From positions 2,025,276 to 2,089,275 of the forward strand of contig NZ_AQUI01000002.1 in NCBI RefSeq assembly GCF_000371785.1: a stretch of DNA of 64,000 nucleotides. The letters are read 5' to 3'. This document shows, piece by piece, positions 37,089 through 46,525 of the stretch. Source of the DNA: Actinopolyspora halophila DSM 43834. Lineage in GTDB: Bacteria > Actinomycetota > Actinomycetes > Mycobacteriales > Pseudonocardiaceae. The notes under the pieces are model-generated. The model did no database searches. It was not told the DNA's origin and saw only the letters and a program-made list of their open reading frames with translations. The translations under genes and the position numbers were made by a program. Position 1 is the first letter of the stretch. Each line of letters starts with the position of its first letter.

Positions 37089-38018
37089 GCGCTGCTCCGC
37101 GGGGCGGTGGTGACTTTCCCGCCCACGTCGTGGTTCCACCCCCGGAGAGTGGGTTCGGCTTCCGGTCGGCTCCCTCACGCCACCGCGCGTCCTGAGAAGG
37201 AGTCGAAGCCGGGAGTTGAGCCGGGTGCGTCACTCTTCGCCCATTCTTCGTGTCGCTTTCCGTGCTTTCGGCTTTTGTTCCCGTACCGGCGTCGCGAGGA
37301 TTTACGTCTCGGTTTTTTGTGGTTTTTTCGGACGGTATCACGAAAAAGAAACTCTGATTGTCGCCCTCGAGGACCGCGCTTTCGGTTTTTCGTGCGTTCG
37401 ATTCGAATTGTTCGGCTCGCGTTCCTGGCCCGGGCCGTGCGCGGACGAGGGAAGTGGTGTTCGGGGGTGTTTCACACCCCGGGGGTCGGCTTTCCATCCG
37501 TCGTCGCGGGAGTGTCCGGCAGGACCTCCCCGCTGCCGGCTTCGGAGTCGACGCCGGTGGGGAGTTCGCGAACTCCCGGACGAGGCGCACACTCCGCGGA
37601 GCGCCCTGCGTGCGGGCGCTCCGCGTGGAGCTCGGCGATGGACAATCGTGTCGGAACGACTCCGAACTCGGCTCCCGGAAAAACGAGCCCCTTCGCGGGA
37701 TCGTCGGACGGGATCCGCGTGGTCTTTCGCGACTCTTCGATTATTCCGGGCGGCCGTCCGCGAACGGGGCCGTGTCGTGCGGAACGGATGGCGATGCGTT
37801 TCCGCGGCGCCCGCTGAGGGCCTCCTCGTCGTGATGGGGGGCACCTCGGTGGAGCAGAAGAGCAGGCGAGTGTTGCCCGGGGCCGGTTGGAGATTCGGGG
37901 CGATATCGGGAATCCCGGGTCGCACTCGGTGACGGGGCCTCCTGTCCGGCCGTGTTCCGGGCAACCTCGCCCCGCACCGGCCCCGCGGATGTTTCCGGGG
38001 CACGAGACCGGGGCAGGG
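37089..38018. other. 930-base region without a supported gene
   Basis: Several overlapping open frames on both strands show no family or codon signal. A T-rich patch lies at about 37255-37400. A perfect 11-bp hairpin is at 37596-37606/37614-37624 (arm GCGGAGCGCCC, 7-base loop). Nothing else was recognised. Confidence 0.5.
37596..37624. repeat. 11-bp inverted repeat in gene-free region
   Basis: GCGGAGCGCCC, a 7-base loop, then the exact complement. There is no T-run. The role is unknown; it may be a terminator-like structure. Confidence 0.6.
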
Positions 38019-38228
38019 CTACTGCTCGGCCCTGCCGAGCGCCTTGTACACCGTCTGGGGGGAGACGCGGGCCAGAGCCGCGATCTCCCTGCGGTTGAGC
38101 CCTGCACCATCGGCCTCGCGGATGGTCCGGCGCGTGCGTTTCCAGAGCTCGTCGAGCTGCTGCTCCACCGTGGTTCGTTCGTGGGCGAGGTCGGTCAGTT
38201 TCCCCCGCGCCGCTTCGGCGTCCTCCAT
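38019..38228 (-). CDS. Small HTH DNA-binding protein
   Basis: A 69-residue protein. A coiled N-terminal half (residues 1-40) precedes a helix-turn-helix, LNRREIAALARVSPQTVYKAL, at residues 43-63. The architecture is typical of small actinobacterial helix-turn-helix proteins downstream of other genes. The ABC-permease gene lies just upstream of it on the transcript's far side, but no functional link is evident. Confidence 0.75.
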   Translation of the reverse strand: MEDAEAARGKLTDLAHERTTVEQQLDELWKRTRRTIREADGAGLNRREIAALARVSPQTVYKALGRAEQ

Positions 38229-38309
38229 GGTGACCGAGTCTGCCCGTGGCGGTGCGTTTCCGCAGCGGGCACCCCGTACTTCCCGGTGGGGGACCGGACG
38301 GAGCGAGAG

Positions 38310-39128
38310 CTATTCCTTGACGCCACCCCCGGTGATGCCCGCAGCCACGTACCGCTGCGCGGTCAGCAGCAGGATCGCCGCTGGAATGGAGGCCAGTACG
38401 GCGGTGGCCATCACTCCGTTCCAGTTCGTGGTCTGGTTGCCCACGAAGCGGTAGATTCCCACGGTTATCGGCTGGATGGTGTTGCCCGTGGTGAAGCTGA
38501 CCGCGAACAGGAAATCCGCCCAGGCGAAAAGGAAGCTGAACAGCCCCGCGGTGATCAGGGCGTTGCGGCACACCGGCAGTACCACGCTGCCGAACGTGCG
38601 CCACTGGCCGCAGCCGTCGACCCGGGCAGCCTCGATCAGCTCCCCTGGGACTCCGCTCATGAAGGTGCGCAGGATCAACACCGCGAACGGGACGGTCAGC
38701 GTCGAGTCGGCGAGGATCATGCCCGCATAGCTGTCCAGCAGCCCGAGCTGGCTGAACACCGGGTAGAGCGAGTTGGCCATCACGATTCCGGGCACCATCT
38801 GTACCAGCAGCACGACCAGAACCAGCGCCAGCGTGCCGCGCAGCCGGAACCTGGCGAGCGCGTGCGCGGCGGGTGCGCTCACCAGCAGCGTGAACAGTAC
38901 CGTCCCCAGCGCGATCACCAGACTCGTGAGCAGGTGCGAGCCCTGGGTGTGTATTGCCTCGACGTAGCCGTCCCAGGTCGGATCGGCCGGGAACCAGGCC
39001 GGTGGTGTCCGCAGCAGGGCGTCGCTGCTCTGCAACGAGACGTTGATCATCCAGTACACCGGTGCCAGGAAGGCGAGTACCAGCACGCTGCCGACAGCGG
39101 TGTTGGTCACGCGCCGTGCGGTGCTCAT
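38310..39128 (-). CDS. Carbohydrate ABC transporter permease (MalG type)
   Basis: A 272-residue inner-membrane permease with six predicted TM helices. The EAA loop is ELIEAARVDGCGQWRTFGSVVLP near residue 190, where the ATPase docks. The start overlaps the stop of the MalF-type permease gene. It is the last gene of the binding protein-permease-permease operon. No ATPase gene is present. Confidence 0.92.
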   Translation of the reverse strand: MSTARRVTNTAVGSVLVLAFLAPVYWMINVSLQSSDALLRTPPAWFPADPTWDGYVEAIHTQGSHLLTSLVIALGTVLFTLLVSAPAAHALARFRLRGTLALVLVVLLVQMVPGIVMANSLYPVFSQLGLLDSYAGMILADSTLTVPFAVLILRTFMSGVPGELIEAARVDGCGQWRTFGSVVLPVCRNALITAGLFSFLFAWADFLFAVSFTTGNTIQPITVGIYRFVGNQTTNWNGVMATAVLASIPAAILLLTAQRYVAAGITGGGVKE

Positions 39129-40093
39129 CGGGGCCCTCCTTCCGAACGGATCGAATCGCGTATGGAGCGCAGGTAGAACAGCGCGAACACCAGTGCGATC
39201 ACTATGAGGACGTTGCCGACGGCGGCCCCCTGCCCGAAGTCGAACTCCTCGAACGACAGCGCGAAGGACCACGTGGTCAGCGTCTCGGTGGCATTGGCCG
39301 GACCACCACCGGTGAGAACCATGATCATGTCGAAGACCTTGAGCGTGTAGATCAGTCCCAGCATCAGCACGATGGCGATGACCGGCCGCAGCAGCGGTAA
39401 CGTGATCTTCCGGAAGCGTTGCCACGGACCTGCGCCGTCCAGCGCTGCGGCCTCGTACAGCGATGCGGGAACCGCCTGGAGGCCGCTGTACAGAATGACC
39501 AGGTTGAACGGAACACCCACCCAGATGTTGGCGATGATCGCCGCGGTCAACGCGTACTGGGTACTGGACAACCAGGGGACCGGGTCCTGGATCAGCTGCA
39601 GGCCGAGCAGGACCTGGTTGAGCACCCCGAACCCCTCGTCGTAGATCCAGCGGAACACGGCGCCGGAAACCACCAGCGGCAGCAGCCACGGCAGCAGCAG
39701 CAACCCACGCAGCACTCCGCTGAGCGGGAAACGTCGTTGGAAGAACACCGCCAGCCCCAGACCGATCACGAACTGGAAAGACAGCGATCCAGCGGTGAAC
39801 AGAGCCGTGTTCAGCACGGCGGTGCCGAACACCGGGTCGGTGACGAGCTCGACGTAGTTGTCCAGTCCGACGAAGGGAGCACCGCCCTCGTAGAACGAGG
39901 CAACTGTCCACTGCTGGAACCCCATCATCAGGTTCCGGCTGACCGGATAGCAGAAGAACAGCAGGAGGAAGACCGCCATCGGCAGGACGAAGGTCCACTG
40001 GACCAACCGCTCCCGTCCGCCACCGATCCCGCGACGGGCGCGTCGTGGCGGGGCGGCCCCGGTCTTCGTGGTTTTCGTGCTCGCCGTCGTCAT
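39125..40093 (-). CDS. Carbohydrate ABC transporter permease (MalF type)
   Basis: About 322 residues with six TM helices. The EAA loop is LYEAAALDGAGPWQRFRKITLP near residue 220. It follows the solute-binding protein gene by 28 bases. ATG 40091-40093 is used, though GTG 40102 is open. It forms the channel with the MalG-type partner. Confidence 0.91.
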   Translation of the reverse strand: MTTASTKTTKTGAAPPRRARRGIGGGRERLVQWTFVLPMAVFLLLFFCYPVSRNLMMGFQQWTVASFYEGGAPFVGLDNYVELVTDPVFGTAVLNTALFTAGSLSFQFVIGLGLAVFFQRRFPLSGVLRGLLLLPWLLPLVVSGAVFRWIYDEGFGVLNQVLLGLQLIQDPVPWLSSTQYALTAAIIANIWVGVPFNLVILYSGLQAVPASLYEAAALDGAGPWQRFRKITLPLLRPVIAIVLMLGLIYTLKVFDMIMVLTGGGPANATETLTTWSFALSFEEFDFGQGAAVGNVLIVIALVFALFYLRSIRDSIRSEGGPR

Positions 40094-40121
40094 GACAACC
40101 ACCCATTCAGGACCGTTGACG

Positions 40122-41468
40122 TCAGTCCGCGGTTTCCGCGACCCGTGCGGCTCGTTCCAGAGCTTGCTCGGGACTGGTCGACCCGGCGATGGTGGCTTGG
40201 ACGGCGTCGGCCAAGGCCTGGGAGACCTCCCGGTACCGGGGGCCCAGCTCGGCCGTGCGTGCTCGTCCGGTGGCCACTTCCGTGACGAAGGGCTTCATGG
40301 CCGGAACGTCCCGGGCGTACTGCTCGGCAGTGTCCACTCGGGACGGAACGTAGGCGTGGTCCGTCGTCCAGTCCAGCATGTTCTCCCGCTCGAGCATGCA
40401 GCCCAACACGCGTGCGGCGTTCTCCTGCCGTCGCGGAGTGGTTTCCGGGACGACACCGACCTCACCGCCGAGCGGTACCTGCGGTGCGACGTCCGGGCTG
40501 GGAGTAGGGATCGGCACGACTCCGTAGTCCGTCCCCGACTCGTCCAGAGCGGACAGGGACCAGGAGCCGTTGATCATCATGGCCGCGTGACCGCTCGCGA
40601 AGCGGTCGATGACATCGTTCTGGTTCCAGTTGACCACCGACCTGGACGCCAGTCCGTCCTCGACCAGTCCGGACCAGAACTCCAAAGCCCGCACCGACTC
40701 CGGGGCGGTGAGCTCGTCGAGTTCCCCGCCGTTGCTCCACAGGAAGGGTTCGAACTGCCAGGAGCCCTCCTCGGAGGCGATCGCGGAGAACGCGAGACCG
40801 TGAGTGGAACCCCGGGTCAGGGTTCGGGCCGCTGCGCGCATCTCCTGCCAGGTTTCCGGTGGATCCAGCCCGGCCCTCTCGAACATGGTGCGGTTGTAGA
40901 ACAGCGCGAGCCCGTTCACCCCGGGGGCGAGTCCGTAGAGTTTTCCCCGGTAGGAACCTGCCTCCACGATGGCGGAGAAGTGCCCTTCGCCGCTGAGGCC
41001 GTACTGGCTCAGTTCGGTGAGCGCTCCGGTCTCGGCCACGGTTTGCAGGTCGGGATTGTCCACGAACAGCAGATCCGGCAGCGAGTGCGCGGTGGCGTCC
41101 CGGAGCACTTTGGGCATCAACTGGTCGGTGGGCACGTCCTGCCGTTGGATCCGCAGGTCGAATCGCCGCGCACAGCGGTCCAGCACCGCTCTGAACTGTC
41201 GGCTCGCCGCGGCGTCCGTGTAGTGGTCGAGTTCGATCACCACGTTCGGGTCGCGTGAGCGCACCCCACCCGCGCAGCCCGCGGTGACCAGCAGCACGGC
41301 CAGGCCGATGATGACGACACGGGTGGGGGCGCGGTTTCCCCGGCTGTCCGGGACGCCACCGAATGCCGGGGTTTTTCCGGCCGGTGTGCGGTTGTCGGTC
41401 GGATGTCGTTCGCCCCGGCCGGAGCGAGCTTGTCGAATCGCTTCGACGAAACCGCGGAGTGACCACAT
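40122..41468 (-). CDS. Sugar-binding lipoprotein of ABC importer (family 1)
   Basis: A 448-residue extracellular solute-binding protein. About 50 polar residues precede the signal hydrophobic stretch VVIIGLAVLLVTAGC, whose LVTAGC-like lipobox gives the lipidated Cys near residue 65. The unusually long N-terminus suggests the real start could be downstream. The mature part has family features such as GVNGLALFYNR, ETWQEMRAAA and GHAAMMINGSWSL. It delivers an unknown sugar to the two permeases that follow. Confidence 0.88.
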   Translation of the reverse strand: MWSLRGFVEAIRQARSGRGERHPTDNRTPAGKTPAFGGVPDSRGNRAPTRVVIIGLAVLLVTAGCAGGVRSRDPNVVIELDHYTDAAASRQFRAVLDRCARRFDLRIQRQDVPTDQLMPKVLRDATAHSLPDLLFVDNPDLQTVAETGALTELSQYGLSGEGHFSAIVEAGSYRGKLYGLAPGVNGLALFYNRTMFERAGLDPPETWQEMRAAARTLTRGSTHGLAFSAIASEEGSWQFEPFLWSNGGELDELTAPESVRALEFWSGLVEDGLASRSVVNWNQNDVIDRFASGHAAMMINGSWSLSALDESGTDYGVVPIPTPSPDVAPQVPLGGEVGVVPETTPRRQENAARVLGCMLERENMLDWTTDHAYVPSRVDTAEQYARDVPAMKPFVTEVATGRARTAELGPRYREVSQALADAVQATIAGSTSPEQALERAARVAETAD

Positions 41469-42211
41469 CGTCGTCACCTTCTTCCGGTGGCTGTCGTGCT
41501 CCTGTCAGTCGCGTGGGGCAGGCGCGCCGCGCTCGCGCACGCGCGGCCGAGAGCCCGGCAGTGCGGGGGAGTTCCTCGGGAGCGCCCCGGCACGTGGGCG
41601 ATGCTTCGGTTGCCGGGCTCCGCGTTCGCCCCCGTTTCCGCGTGCTGTGCGACGCAAGGTCCTCGGCGGTGGACACGCAGGGCGCAGTGCTGCGCGGGGT
41701 CCGTGCGGGTCGGGCGGTCCCGGCGGTCGTGGGCATGTGTGGTTTTCGTTCGGGAAGGGTCACTTTTCGAATCGCTTCGAAAGAAGATAGGAGGTGATCG
41801 AGGTCACGTCAACAGTTGGCCGTGCGGATCGGAGTCGCGCTGCGGTGCTTGTCAGCTCGTTCGGAGCGGAAAGGACGATCCGGATGACCGTGGGAAGCGG
41901 CGCGTGGGGACCAGTGGACGGAAATCCGGCGCTGAGGTCAGTCGTTCAGGGTGGCGCTGCCGTGTGGGGAGAAGTACTCGCCCGGCAGACGAAGCTGGCC
42001 GAGCCCGCTTGCTGACCAGCGGTGACGCTCGATCCTTCCCCGCTCTTCTCCAGAACCCGTCTCCAGGTCGGTCGCGCGGCTGTGGCAGTTCACACCCCGG
42101 AAAGGGGGCCGCGGCGTTCTGGGGAGCAGTGATTGTTCCGGATCGGTCCACGGGGACGTGCCGCGTTGCTACGGTTGGTGACAACGCGTGATCAAGAGGA
42201 GAGAGGCGTTC
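41469..42211. other. Upstream region of sugar ABC operon, no gene seen
   Basis: About 740 bases between the divergent ABC operon and a small plus-strand gene. No convincing coding frame. A palindromic 14-mer TCGAATCGCTTCGA at 41767-41780 is repeated at 41433-41446 inside the binding-protein gene and might be a LacI-type operator pair. Confidence 0.45.
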
Positions 42212-42394
42212 ATGCTGACGGTTCAGCAAGAACCGACCGAAGAGCAGTTCACCACGGCCTTCCAGCAGGCCGACGAGGGCGAGGTCCGGGCGGCGGGCTT
42301 TTGCCGTGCCGCCGCGATGTCGGCCGTGCTGGCGTTGGGCTCGGCCGGATTGGCTTTCCTGGCAGCCGGCGGCGGTGCGGTCTCGCGCTCGTGA
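42212..42394 (+). CDS. Small hypothetical membrane protein
   Basis: 60 residues: a polar N-terminus of 30, then the hydrophobic segment AAAMSAVLALGSAGLAFLAA. AGGAGAGAGG precedes the ATG. No family recognised. A second tiny membrane gene follows 16 bases downstream. Confidence 0.55.
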   Translation: MLTVQQEPTEEQFTTAFQQADEGEVRAAGFCRAAAMSAVLALGSAGLAFLAAGGGAVSRS

Positions 42395-42410
42395 GCCAGT
42401 ACATCTGCTG

Positions 42411-42584
42411 ATGAGTATCCTGGTGATGGTGGCAGCGCTGCTGCAGCTACTCGCAGCCGCGGGCACAGCAGCAGTCGTGCGTGGTCAGCAGCAGATCCCT
42501 CGTAATCGGATGTATCTGCTCGGGGGGTTCAACCTGGGGGCCTTCGTCCTGCTCGTCGCAGCGTTGCTGACCGGCGCGGTCTGA
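42411..42584 (+). CDS. Small hypothetical two-TM protein
   Basis: 57 residues. Two hydrophobic segments flank a basic turn: ILVMVAALLQLLAAAGTAAV, then NLGAFVLLVAALLTGAV. It is probably cotranscribed with the preceding small gene. Function unknown. Confidence 0.55.
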   Translation: MSILVMVAALLQLLAAAGTAAVVRGQQQIPRNRMYLLGGFNLGAFVLLVAALLTGAV

Positions 42585-42760
42585 ACACACTGGAACGGGC
42601 GGTGCCACACGCTGGGCACGCCCACGAGAACTGGGGCTTGGGCAAGGACGGACCACGCGAAGCCCGTACCCGAGGCGCTGGACGTTGTCATCGCAGCGAG
42701 TCCCAGGAACGCCTCGTGGTCGAGCTTCCGGAACCTCACCGACCCACCGGGCAACGGGAA

Positions 42761-43108
42761 CTACTCGTCGTGCCGTCGGTTCCGCTGCCGTCGCATTACG
42801 AGCAGTGCGACGGCCACAACGGCGACGAATCCGATCAGGCACCCCAGGGCGAGCGGTGTGGTAAGGGCGGGTGATGTCTCCAGTGGGCCTGCCGGTGTGG
42901 CTTCCCGCATCCTCTTCTCGGTCCAGTACGCGGTGCTCGGAGCGGCCGAGATCCGGGTGGACACCGTGTCGGTGTTCGTGTGCGTCCGCGTGTCCTGCAT
43001 CGTGAGCAGTGCGAGGAGGCCGGCCACGGCCACCAGGCCGACGACTCCGGTTACCAGTCCGACGCGAGCTCCGGTTCTCACAGGCCACCCCCGCGTCAGG
43101 GATACCAC
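42761..43108 (-). CDS. Hypothetical two-TM protein
   Basis: 115 residues. TM segments lie at about 14-36 and 84-105 with an outward-facing, Thr-rich loop between. GTG start. It lies 42 bases downstream of the MarR gene in the same direction, so it may share its promoter. Confidence 0.6.
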   Translation of the reverse strand: MVSLTRGWPVRTGARVGLVTGVVGLVAVAGLLALLTMQDTRTHTNTDTVSTRISAAPSTAYWTEKRMREATPAGPLETSPALTTPLALGCLIGFVAVVAVALLVMRRQRNRRHDE

Positions 43109-43150
43109 ACGACGGGCCGTTTCCGGTGCGGTTCACCGGAGTCCGGCCGT

Positions 43151-43687
43151 TCACGGTGTTCGTGCTGTTTCCGCCTGCGCGAGGTCGTCCCGGGGGGCGG
43201 AGTCGAAACGCGACTCCATCGTTTCGGCGAGCAGGGTCAGGGCATCGATCACGTTCTCGCGGTCCCGACCGAGTCCGGCCAGCAGCTTCGCGTGAGCTTC
43301 GAGTTCACGTGGGAACAGCTCGTCGATGGTGTCGTTGCCGGTGCGGGTCGTGCTGATCAGTGTGGTGCGTCGGTCGGCCGGATTGACCGAGCGAGCGATG
43401 AGGCCGCGTTTTTCCAGTTTGGCCAGAGCCTTGCTGACCCCTGCCCGCGACATGCCGAGACGGGAAGCGAGACGACTGGCGGTTACCGGTTCGTCAGTGT
43501 GTCGGAGCGGGACGAGCAGCTCCACTTCGGCGTTGGTCAGCGCAGCACCTTCGTAGATCGGTTCGACCGCTCGATCGAGCAGGGCGGTTATGCGCTTGAT
43601 CAGGGAGACCACTTCCATCGGGGAGGTGTCCAACCCCGGATTGTGCTCGTCCCAGAGCTCACGGGTGCGTGCTTGCAGTGGAAGCAT
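43151..43687 (-). CDS. MarR family transcriptional regulator
   Basis: 178 residues. The winged helix has VTASRLASRLGMSRAGVSKAL, then KRGLIARSVNPADRRTTL with the family DxRxxx wing. It diverges from a thioredoxin-reductase-like gene. An inverted repeat lies in the gap between the two. It likely represses both itself and that gene, perhaps in response to oxidants or phenolics (inference). Confidence 0.88.
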   Translation of the reverse strand: MLPLQARTRELWDEHNPGLDTSPMEVVSLIKRITALLDRAVEPIYEGAALTNAEVELLVPLRHTDEPVTASRLASRLGMSRAGVSKALAKLEKRGLIARSVNPADRRTTLISTTRTGNDTIDELFPRELEAHAKLLAGLGRDRENVIDALTLLAETMESRFDSAPRDDLAQAETARTP

Positions 43688-43698
43688 GATCCTTATTC

Positions 43699-43723
43699 GT
43701 TAACCGGCGAACTACTTGTTAAG
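43699..43723. promoter_or_regulatory. Candidate MarR operator
   Basis: TTAAC (43700-43704) and GTTAA (43718-43722) form an inverted repeat separated by 13 bases, immediately upstream of the marR start and in the divergent gap. Symmetry and position only. Confidence 0.45.
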
Positions 43724-43780
43724 TTCTGATTCTAGATCACGGTTTCCGGTAGGGCAGGAGCGACTTTGGAGATGATCGCG

Positions 43781-44731
43781 ATGGAGTACGACGCTGTGGT
43801 GGTCGGTGGTGGCGTGGCCGGGGTGAGTGCCGGAACGATGCTGGGCAGATCCCGCAGGAGGGTGGCGGTCGTCGACGGCGGGCAACCGCGCAATGCTGCC
43901 TCCAAACACCTGCACGGCTTCCTGTCGCGGGACGGGGTTGAACCGGCGGAGTTGCTCGCCACCGGGCGGGAGGAGCTCCTCGGTTACGGCGGTGAGCTGC
44001 TCACCGAGCGGGTGGACGGTGTCGAGCGCGGCGCTGAGCACGGATTCGTGGTGCGCCTGGCCGGTGGAAAGGCGCTGACCACTCGCAGCGTGCTGGTGGC
44101 AACGGGGCTGGGGGACGAACTGCCCGGGATTCCCGGTGTTCGGGAGCAGTGGGGCGAGACCGTGCTGCACTGCCCGTACTGCCACGGTTACGAGTTCCGC
44201 GATTCACCGCTGGCCGTGCTCGGCGGTGACAACCGGCCGTTCACCCTGCACCAGGCACAGCTGGTGCGGCAGTGGTCGTCCGACGTCGTGTTCTTCCCCG
44301 ACCGGGTTAAGCTCACCGAGGACGAGCACGAGCGGTTGACCGCTCGCGGGGTCCGGGTCGTCGAAGGGGAGGTGGCACGGGTCCTGACGCACGAGGACGG
44401 CGTGTCCGGTGTTGAGCTCGTCGATGGTCGGGTGCTGTCGAGGTCCGCGGTGTTCGTCGGTCCCAGGTTCGTGCCGCACGACGAGCTGTTGACCCGTCTG
44501 GGGTGTGAGCTCGGCGAGCACGGCTGGGTGGCTACGGACACCACGGGCCGTACGAGCGTGGACGGAGTGTGGGCCGCGGGCAACGTGGTGGACAATCCCG
44601 CTCAACTGATCAACGCCGCGGGAGCCGGATCGACCGCCGCGGTCGCGATCAACCACTACCTGCTGGCCGAGGACGTCGAGCAGGCCCTCGCGGACCACCG
44701 TGCGTCAGGGCAGGCGTTCTCCCGGACGTGA
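43781..44731 (+). CDS. Thioredoxin-reductase-like FAD/NAD(P) oxidoreductase
   Basis: About 316 residues. FAD motif VVVGGGVAGVSAGTMLGRS at the N-terminus, a CPYC redox pair in LHCPYCHGYEF near residue 137, and a late GVWAAGNVVDNPAQLINAAG. It resembles the short TrxR-like proteins often paired with MarR regulators; the physiological partner is unknown. The start is uncertain: TTG 43766, ATG 43772 or ATG 43781. Confidence 0.87.
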   Translation: MEYDAVVVGGGVAGVSAGTMLGRSRRRVAVVDGGQPRNAASKHLHGFLSRDGVEPAELLATGREELLGYGGELLTERVDGVERGAEHGFVVRLAGGKALTTRSVLVATGLGDELPGIPGVREQWGETVLHCPYCHGYEFRDSPLAVLGGDNRPFTLHQAQLVRQWSSDVVFFPDRVKLTEDEHERLTARGVRVVEGEVARVLTHEDGVSGVELVDGRVLSRSAVFVGPRFVPHDELLTRLGCELGEHGWVATDTTGRTSVDGVWAAGNVVDNPAQLINAAGAGSTAAVAINHYLLAEDVEQALADHRASGQAFSRT

Positions 44732-44740
44732 TGGTTCGGG

Positions 44741-46246
44741 TCACTGCTCGCCTTGCGGCTCCTGGGCTTTCCGATTTCGTGCTTTCGCGAACCAGCTGCG
44801 GGCATCCTGCTCCCGGCCGCGTTGTGAAAGCAGTCCTCCGAGAACGAGCATGGCTTCCGGATCACCGGATTCGGCCGCGCTGCGGAAGGCCTCTTCCGCA
44901 GCGCGGGTGTTGTTGCTCTGCCAGGCTGTCTGGCCGATGTACAACGCTTCCTGCGGAGTGGAAAGAGTCAACACTGCGTTTCGGGTCGTGTTCGGGACGA
45001 GTCGGTCGCGTAGCGGACTCGCCGGAAGTTCCGCGCTGTCGAGGAGATAGTCGGAGGCCAGATAGGTGTCGTCCGAGTGGGGGTGGAGACACGAGCTGGC
45101 GCCGAGCACCCTGTTGCAGGCCCAGGCGAGACCTTCGACGAAAGCGGGAAGATCGCCGCGGTGCCGCCAGCCGGCAGCGAGGTACTCCGAGTGCAGTCCT
45201 TCCAGGACTTCCGCGGGGAGGGGGCGGTGGTATCCGGCGCGGCGGCAGTCGACGGCGGCGCTGATGACAGCTTGGCCCAGGTGGTAGAGATCGCCGTCGC
45301 CGGTGGTCCAGCGGCCGAACATGGCTCTGCCCGCGGCCAGGTATTCGGCGAAACCTTCTTCGGCGTGCAGAGCGGAGTGGATGCGGTGGTCCGTTTGGCG
45401 GGAAGCCGCGTCGCGTTCGGTGCCACTGAGACGTCGGGCGAGGTTGATGCGGTGCTCGTCCCGGAGCTGTTCGACGAGCGGGACAGCGCTGCGCGCGACG
45501 TCCGGACAATCGTGACTGCCGGAGAGCGCGGCGTGGTCGTAACGGGCCAGTTCGTCGTCGCGGATGGTGGCGACGATCCTCGTGTTCCGGCCGGTCGGGC
45601 GCAGTCGGTGTGCCAGGCCGAGGTCGAGTCCCTCCGGGCTGAGAAAACGTTCCAGGTCGTCGAGCCAGATCACGGTGTCGGTGAGGTCGATGTCCGCTTC
45701 GGCGATCTCGCGCAGCGCCGGTCCGTCGTTGGGCACGAGCAACTTGTGATTCGGAACCCGTCGGCGCAGGGCCTCGAGGGCTGCTCGGCTCTTGCCCGCG
45801 GCGGCTCGACCGTGTACCAGCACCATGCCGTCCCGGATGATCGCCCGGTCCAGCTCCACGTCCCGATCGCGCGGGACGAAGGGCGGTAGCTGCGCCTCCG
45901 AGTCGGTGTCGATGGCGGGTTTGACGCCGAGCGCGAGCAGGCCGACCCGGCTGACCGTGGGAAGGTCTCCGGAGACGAGGTGCAGGGCGCGCCCGGGCAA
46001 CACCTCGGGCGGGATTGGTGGATCCGGCTCGGGGACACCGTCCGATTCGGTGAACAGGCGCCACGTCGCTGCGATTCCGGCACCGGCAACACCGAGTATA
46101 CCGAAGACCCAGCTCAGCGCCTCGAGCACGTTGCGGACGGGACTGTTGTCCTCGAAAAGCCAGCCGGGGCGGCTCAGCAGGAATCCCGTGACCGTGACGG
46201 TCAGGAGCCCACCGAGCAGCAGCGCCCGGAACCACCGACTCCGCAT
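44741..46246 (-). CDS. Membrane-anchored P-loop NTPase with Sel1/TPR-like C-terminus
   Basis: 501 residues. Two N-terminal TM segments (about 8-25 and 42-62) are followed by a P-loop ATPase domain. Walker A is HGRAAAGKS (145-153) and Walker B is TVIWLDDLERF (191-201), with a sensor-like IVATIRDDE. The C-terminus (about 430-490) shows TPR/Sel1-like repeats (EEAFRSAAESGDPEAMLVLG). The architecture resembles STAND-type signalling NTPases found in many actinomycetes. It lies just outside the prophage attachment site. The function is unknown; a role in defence or stress signalling is only a possibility. Confidence 0.78.
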   Translation of the reverse strand: MRSRWFRALLLGGLLTVTVTGFLLSRPGWLFEDNSPVRNVLEALSWVFGILGVAGAGIAATWRLFTESDGVPEPDPPIPPEVLPGRALHLVSGDLPTVSRVGLLALGVKPAIDTDSEAQLPPFVPRDRDVELDRAIIRDGMVLVHGRAAAGKSRAALEALRRRVPNHKLLVPNDGPALREIAEADIDLTDTVIWLDDLERFLSPEGLDLGLAHRLRPTGRNTRIVATIRDDELARYDHAALSGSHDCPDVARSAVPLVEQLRDEHRINLARRLSGTERDAASRQTDHRIHSALHAEEGFAEYLAAGRAMFGRWTTGDGDLYHLGQAVISAAVDCRRAGYHRPLPAEVLEGLHSEYLAAGWRHRGDLPAFVEGLAWACNRVLGASSCLHPHSDDTYLASDYLLDSAELPASPLRDRLVPNTTRNAVLTLSTPQEALYIGQTAWQSNNTRAAEEAFRSAAESGDPEAMLVLGGLLSQRGREQDARSWFAKARNRKAQEPQGEQ

Positions 46247-46525
46247 GATCGCAGTTTCGCACAGGAGCGGGTGCTTTCGGCCGGGATTCCGGTGGCCGCA
46301 CCGGAGAGATCCAGGAGTGCGTGCGACTTCCGGAGACCGTTCGCAGGCGTACGAGCGTGCTGGTTCCGGGCCGCTCGGTTCAGTCCAGCGTCCGCGTATC
46401 GGCCGTGTATGTGCCGTGAACACTCGCACAGGCCCGCACCGAGCCGGGCACAACCGCAGATCCCGTGATCGGCCGCTGTTCGCTTCGCCCCAGCGCAGCG
46501 GCCGTTTTCGGGTGGTGGTGCAGGG

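Noticed and set aside
37107-38003. Proteins of about 200-240 residues on both strands
   Set aside because: Several overlapping frames all look equally random in composition, and none has a motif or good start.
41487-42191. 234-residue plus-strand frame upstream of the small membrane genes
   Set aside because: Arg/Cys-rich random translation spanning a likely promoter region, with no family signal.
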